Assembly: GCF_026914185.1 (NCBI RefSeq) | Contig: NC_070566.1 | Coordinates: forward strand, 6,138,001 to 6,202,000 | Direction of reading: 5' to 3' | Source: Puccinia triticina | Lineage: Eukaryota; Basidiomycota; Pucciniomycetes; Pucciniales; Pucciniaceae | DNA length: 64,000 nucleotides | Part shown: positions 60,395 to 64,000 of the stretch, in pieces | How positions within the stretch are numbered: position 1 is the stretch's first letter | How the letters are laid out: each line of letters begins with the position of its first letter | Translations under genes and position numbers: made by a program | Notes under the pieces: model-generated | Databases searched by the model: none | Seen by the model: the letters and a program-made list of their open reading frames with translations, nothing else | What the model was told of the DNA's origin: nothing

Positions 60395-60798
60395 ACTGAC
60401 TTAGCTGCGGAAGCGCAGGAGCCTGTGGATCCTCTCCAGTGCTGGATCCAACAGAAACAGTCTGGCAACACCCATGGCGCTGGATGTTCTATCCTGCCCA
60501 GGTGAGCTGAATATTCACCAAATCCTATATTTGATTTCATCTGATCAATCATTATATATTTTTAGCCACATTGGTAGATGTGGAGCAATCATTTAGTTTT
60601 GGTCACCATTATGTTTTGGCAAACAGACACCAACTTGCGCCTCAATCTTTGAGTAGAGGTATGACTGTTGCCTTCTACTCAAAGAACAATAAGATAAAAC
60701 CGGGTACCTTGGCCACTTGGAAACAGGGACTTAAAAACAAAAACAAGACTAATCAGAAGACCAAAAGAAAGGTAGTAGTTTTAGATGACAAGGAATAG
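60395..60798 (+). pseudogene. hAT transposase C-terminal relic
   Basis: The segment encodes the dimerisation end of a hAT transposase. WIQQK.SGNTHG lies in one frame (about 60440-60480), ALDVLSCP in the next, then after a probable short intron (60499-60565) VDVEQSFSFGHHYVL, LSRGMTVAFYSKNNKIKPGT and LATWKQGLKNKNKTN. The frame change between THG and ALD shows an indel. The rest of the transposase is missing. The closing K-rich tail reaches a stop at 60798. The match to rust hAT elements is from memory of the family pattern. Confidence 0.7.
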
Positions 60799-60897
60799 TT
60801 GTCATCAGCTTTGTAAATAGTTAGTCTAGCCAATATTATTTATGGAACATTTTTTTTATTGAAAGAATATTTATTAAGTGAGAAAAAGGCGCAAAGT

Positions 60898-61090
60898 ACC
60901 GCCGGTACCCGCCCCAAGTACTGCTGGTACCCGCCCCAAGTACCGCTGGTACCCGCCAGGCGGTGCTGGTACCCGCCAGGCGGTGCTGGTACCCGCCAGG
61001 CGGTGCTGGTACCCGCCAGGCGGTGCTGGTACCCGCCAGGTGGTGCTGGTACCTGCCAGGCGGTGCTGGTACCCACCAGGCGGTGCTGGG
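60898..61090. repeat. 20-bp GGTACC minisatellite
   Basis: About nine to ten tandem units of CGGTGCTGGTACCCGCCAGG, exactly 20 bp apart from 60961 to 61080, with decayed units before (CCCCAAGTACTGCTGGTACC). Open frames on both strands (Pro/Tyr/Trp-rich) are by-products of a 20-bp period and are not genes. Confidence 0.85.
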
Positions 61091-61237
61091 TGCGGTAATT
61101 GGTCCCTGCTTTGGGAAAAAAATGTACCTGGTACCCAGGTGTAAACCGTACCCGGGTCCAAATTGTCATTCCCTAAAGATTGATGTCTTATCTCTGATTT
61201 TCAACTCAGCAGATTTTGCTGAAGATTCAGCAATCGT

Positions 61238-61936
61238 TAGAGATGGCCCCTGTGAACCCGGGTACCTGTTTGGGTGCGGGTACCCACCAACCTTTTTGCC
61301 AAAAATTGGACACCCGCACCCGCAGAGTGGGTCAGAGCGGGTACCTGCAGGTACCCGCACAGGTATCCGCAGGTACCCGCCCCTCAAAATCAACCGGAAG
61401 GCATTCCTTCCGGCCGGGAAGGTCGTGTTAGCCTCTGCAAACGGAAGGCATTCCTTCCAATCAAAGAGGTTGTGTAGCCTCTTTGATTGGAGGGAACCCC
61501 TTCCAGCTGAGGAGGTTGAGTAACCTCTTTGACTGGAAGGACTCATTTCGGCCGAGGAGGTTGTGTAACCTCTTCAACCGGAAGGCATTCCTTCTGATCA
61601 AAGAGGTTGTGTAGCCTCTTTGACCGGAAGGAACCCCCTCCGGCTAAGGAGGTTGCGTAACATCTTCAACTGGAAGAACTCCTTCCAGCCGAGGAGGGTG
61701 TGCAACCTCTTTGACCGGAAGGCATTCCTTCCGATCAAAGAGGTTGTGTAGCCTCCTCAATCGGAAGGAATTCCTTTGGGTTGTGGACGGTGGCAGCCTC
61801 CCCATGGCCAAATAAGGGCAGGTACCTGCTAAGGATACCCGGGTACCCGCTGGATTTCTCCCAGAAACCCAACATCCGCACCCAAACACGCACGCGCTGG
61901 CGGGTACCCGCAATGGGTTTGTTGGGGCCATCTCTA
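61238..61936. mobile_element. hAT-type MITE, 8-bp TSD, with internal 46-bp repeats
   Basis: The left end TAGAGATGGCCCC and the right end GGGGCCATCTCTA are perfect inverted 13-mers, a hAT-like terminus. GCAATCGT flanks both sides (61230-61237 and 61937-61944). Subterminal GGGTACC motifs occur in both arms. The interior is mainly a tandem repeat (next entry). No coding capacity. The target is an unidentified sequence that reads SADFAEDSAIV/DALKV when the element is removed. Confidence 0.85.
61395..61775. repeat. 46-bp tandem repeat inside the hAT-type MITE
   Basis: About eight units of roughly 46 bp, typically GGAAGGCATTCCTTCC, then GATCAAAGAGG, TTGTGTAGCCTCTTTGA. Units come in two or three flavours that alternate (CATTCCTTCC versus ACCCCCTCC or ACTCCTTCC). 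Each unit is itself partly palindromic. Confidence 0.75.
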
Positions 61937-61944
61937 GCAATCGT

Positions 61945-62340
61945 GGATGCTTTGAAGGTAACTTGAGGAGGGTTTTAAGTTTTGCGGATAAGGCTTTTGA
62001 TTGCAAAGTATAGCAGGCAAGGATAAATGGATTTTGCAACAAGGAAGGGATCCTTGTGACTACAAGCTGTACTTTTATATCTTACAACCTGAGCTTCTAG
62101 AATCATCAAAGAAGAAGAAACAAACAGAAAAAGAAAAGAAAAAGGAAAGAAAAGAAAAGAAAATTCTTTCTGGAAAACACAAGCTTTCCAGGAAAGTTCC
62201 TAGTTGAAAACCTGTGTGTCAAAGCCTAGGAACCCTTTCTTCTATTTTTCCTCTTCATCCGTTTGTTACAAAACATGACTTACCTATTGAACTTATTTTT
62301 CTTGGGGTCATTAACCTGGTTCCATTTTTCCAAACAAATT
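61945..62340. other. Spacer before the gypsy relic
   Basis: The A-rich run at 62108-62165 encodes only a Lys/Glu repeat. No supported gene. It may be decayed retroelement sequence. Confidence 0.35.
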
Positions 62341-63951
62341 TGCAAGTAACTCTGCAAATAAGCTGGAATTCAACAAGGAACTACTGGCCATTGTTGCCGC
62401 TTTCAAAGAGTGGTGGCAGTACGTGGAAGGAAACCCACACCGTCTGACCGCAATTTTCTACACGGACCACCAGAACCTGGAAAGCTTCATGACCACAAAG
62501 GAGCTTACCCGGAGACAGGTGCGGTGGGTGGAGACTATGGGCTATTTTGATTTCAAAATCATATTCTGGCCGGGCCGCCAAGCCACCAAACCTGATTCAC
62601 TTCTCAGAAGACCGGAACTGGCCCCTGCCCCTGGTGAAAAGCTGACCTTTGGACAGCTGCTGAAGCCAAGCAACATCACAGAGCGGACGTTTGCGGAGAT
62701 ATCAGAATTCAAAACCTGGTTTGAGGACGAGTCCGTTGACTTGGAGGACGCGGAGCACTGGTTTGAGGTTAATGTACTAGGGATGAACGCGGAGCACAGA
62801 GAGGAGGATGAACTGGAGATGTTGGATGCGGAGATCATCACACAAATCAGGGAATTTACCCCACTTGTCACCCAACTGACCAGATGGATAGAATCCTTGA
62901 AAACCCCCCGCAGGAAACCAGAACAGATACACGGAGGCAGATGGCATCTTGTATGACAAAGGGTGGATAGCGGTACCGGCGGACCCAGCATTGCGGACGC
63001 AAATATTAAAAAGCCAACACAACAGCAAAGCGGCGGGCCACCCAGGGCAATCCGGCACCCTTGCCCTGGTCCAACAAAGTTTTGTGTGGAACAGGAAGAA
63101 GAAATTCATCAATCAATATGTGGACGGATGTGACTCTTGCCAGCGGGTTAAAGCCTCAACACAACGGCCTTTTGGGACACTGGAGCCGCTCCCAATTCCA
63201 GAGGGGCCGTGGACAGACATCAGCTATGATTTAATCATAGAGCTGCCTGAATACCGCTCATGCAATAGCATACTGACCATTATTGACCTCCTGACAAAAA
63301 TGGCACACTTGATTCCCTGCAGAAAGTCCATGAATGTGGAGCAACTGGTGGACCATGTTCAGAAACTACATGGCACTCTGAAGACTATTTTCTCCAACTG
63401 GGGAAGTGTTTTTATCTCCCAAATCACCCGCGAGTTGAACAACCAACTCAGTATCCGCCTCCACCCCTCAACGGCTTACGAAAATTGGTCCCCGCTCCTT
63501 GCAACAGCGGAGTTTGCCTACAACAACAAGGACCACACACAAATTGACTGGGTTGTCACCGTTCAAGGCAAACTATGGATTCAACCCTTTGTACAGCGGA
63601 GCAGTGCATACCATCCGTGGCAGAACAACTCCTCCAGCTTGCGGAGGTGCAGGAAAAGCTCAAACACTGCCTAGAATCAGCACAAGAGACCACAAAAAGC
63701 CAGTTTGAAAGAGGAGTGTGGGACACACCGGAATGGAACAGCGGAGACAAGGTTTGGCTAGATGGACACAATATTTTGACAACCCGCCCCAGCCCCAAAT
63801 TGGGACACCACTGGCTAGGACCATTCCCAATAGCTACAAGAGTTTCAAACTCCACTTACAAACTGACCCTTCCGCTCTCCATGCAGGGAGTCCACCCAGT
63901 TTTCCATGTATTGGTACTCCGCAAACACAAACCGGACAAAATCGCCCACTG
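62341..63951 (+). pseudogene. Ty3/gypsy retrotransposon relic: RNase H, integrase, chromodomain-like end
   Basis: Three overlapping frames in different phases give a gypsy pol C-terminus. The RNase H part reads FNKELLAIVAAFKEWWQYVE, then FYTDHQNLESFMTTKELTRR and FWPGRQATKPDSLLRR. After a frameshift near 62950 comes integrase: the H2C2 zinc part (HNSKAAGHPGQ and CDSCQRVK) and the core WTDISYDLIIELPEYR. The usual S/TDRGS motif reads SNWGS, so a catalytic Asp is lost. Between PSTAYE and NWSPLLATAEFAYNN about 30 residues usually present are missing. A second frameshift near 63575 leads to VWLDGHNILTTRPSPKL and LGPFPIATRV, and the chromodomain-adjacent GVHPVFHVLVLRKH. Reverse transcriptase is absent. 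The element cannot be active. Confidence 0.88.
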
Positions 63952-64000
63952 ACAGCGGCAGACCCCGGAACTGGTGACAGTCAACAGTGGAGAAGAGTGG

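Noticed and set aside
61395..61775. CRISPR-like regularly spaced repeats
   Set aside because: The 46-bp units are contiguous with no unique spacers, and the DNA is eukaryotic with spliced genes.

Overview
The window looks like nuclear DNA of a rust fungus (Pucciniales, most likely the Puccinia lineage). Protein-coding genes are split by many short GT-AG introns of about 60-110 nt. The housekeeping proteins are of basidiomycete type. Candidate secreted proteins sit alone or in pairs between housekeeping genes, and the spaces between genes are packed with nested DNA transposons and retroelement relics. The assignment rests on gene content and style; no species-level marker was identified.

Layout. 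1-10.9 kb is transposon territory: a Ty1/copia RNase H end, a degenerate tRNA-like sequence, a 1.96 kb fold-back element with an 8-bp target duplication and a second palindrome nested in it, small palindromic MITEs, an antisense scrap of the PAN2 gene, and a 5.3 kb transposon (5174-10456) bounded by about 155-bp inverted repeats and a perfect 8-bp target duplication. That transposon carries a broken gene of a type I cannot assign to a known transposase. 10.9-20.5 kb holds two conserved genes, KU80 and PAN2. 21.5-23.2 kb is an AT-rich, intronless secreted-protein gene on the minus strand. 25.7-26.7 kb is SKP1, followed by a nest of MITEs (27.0-28.3 kb). 29.8-35.9 kb contains two paralogous secreted proteins with the same exon structure, flanking the PDCD5 gene. 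36-39 kb is repeat-rich and noncoding. 39.0-41.2 kb is a DDX41-type DEAD-box helicase (minus strand). 43.75-48.5 kb is an OPT-family oligopeptide transporter, 49.85-52.1 kb a membrane-anchored ubiquitin-specific protease, 52.9-54.4 kb an AT-hook protein with an internal duplication, and 55.85-59.6 kb topoisomerase III with a glycine-rich, zinc-knuckle tail. 60-64 kb returns to repeats: minisatellites, a hAT transposase relic, a hAT-type MITE and a frameshifted Ty3/gypsy RNase H-integrase.

How it fits together. The conserved genes cover DNA repair and recombination (KU80, TOP3), mRNA turnover and splicing-linked RNA work (PAN2, DDX41), ubiquitin signalling (SKP1, USP) and nutrient uptake (OPT); they are not an operon-like set. 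The secreted proteins are candidate effectors, placed among housekeeping genes rather than inside the large repeat blocks. The repeat fraction is informative because several insertions can be dated relative to each other by nesting and defined to the base by target-site duplications (8 bp at 1955-3914, 5174-10456, 27669-28274 and 61238-61936; 9 bp at 41607-42356 and 54987-55614). Exon borders were placed by eye from splice consensus, reading frame and family motifs. The best-resolved genes are SKP1, PDCD5, the two paralogous secreted proteins and the AT-hook protein, whose exons sum to whole codons.
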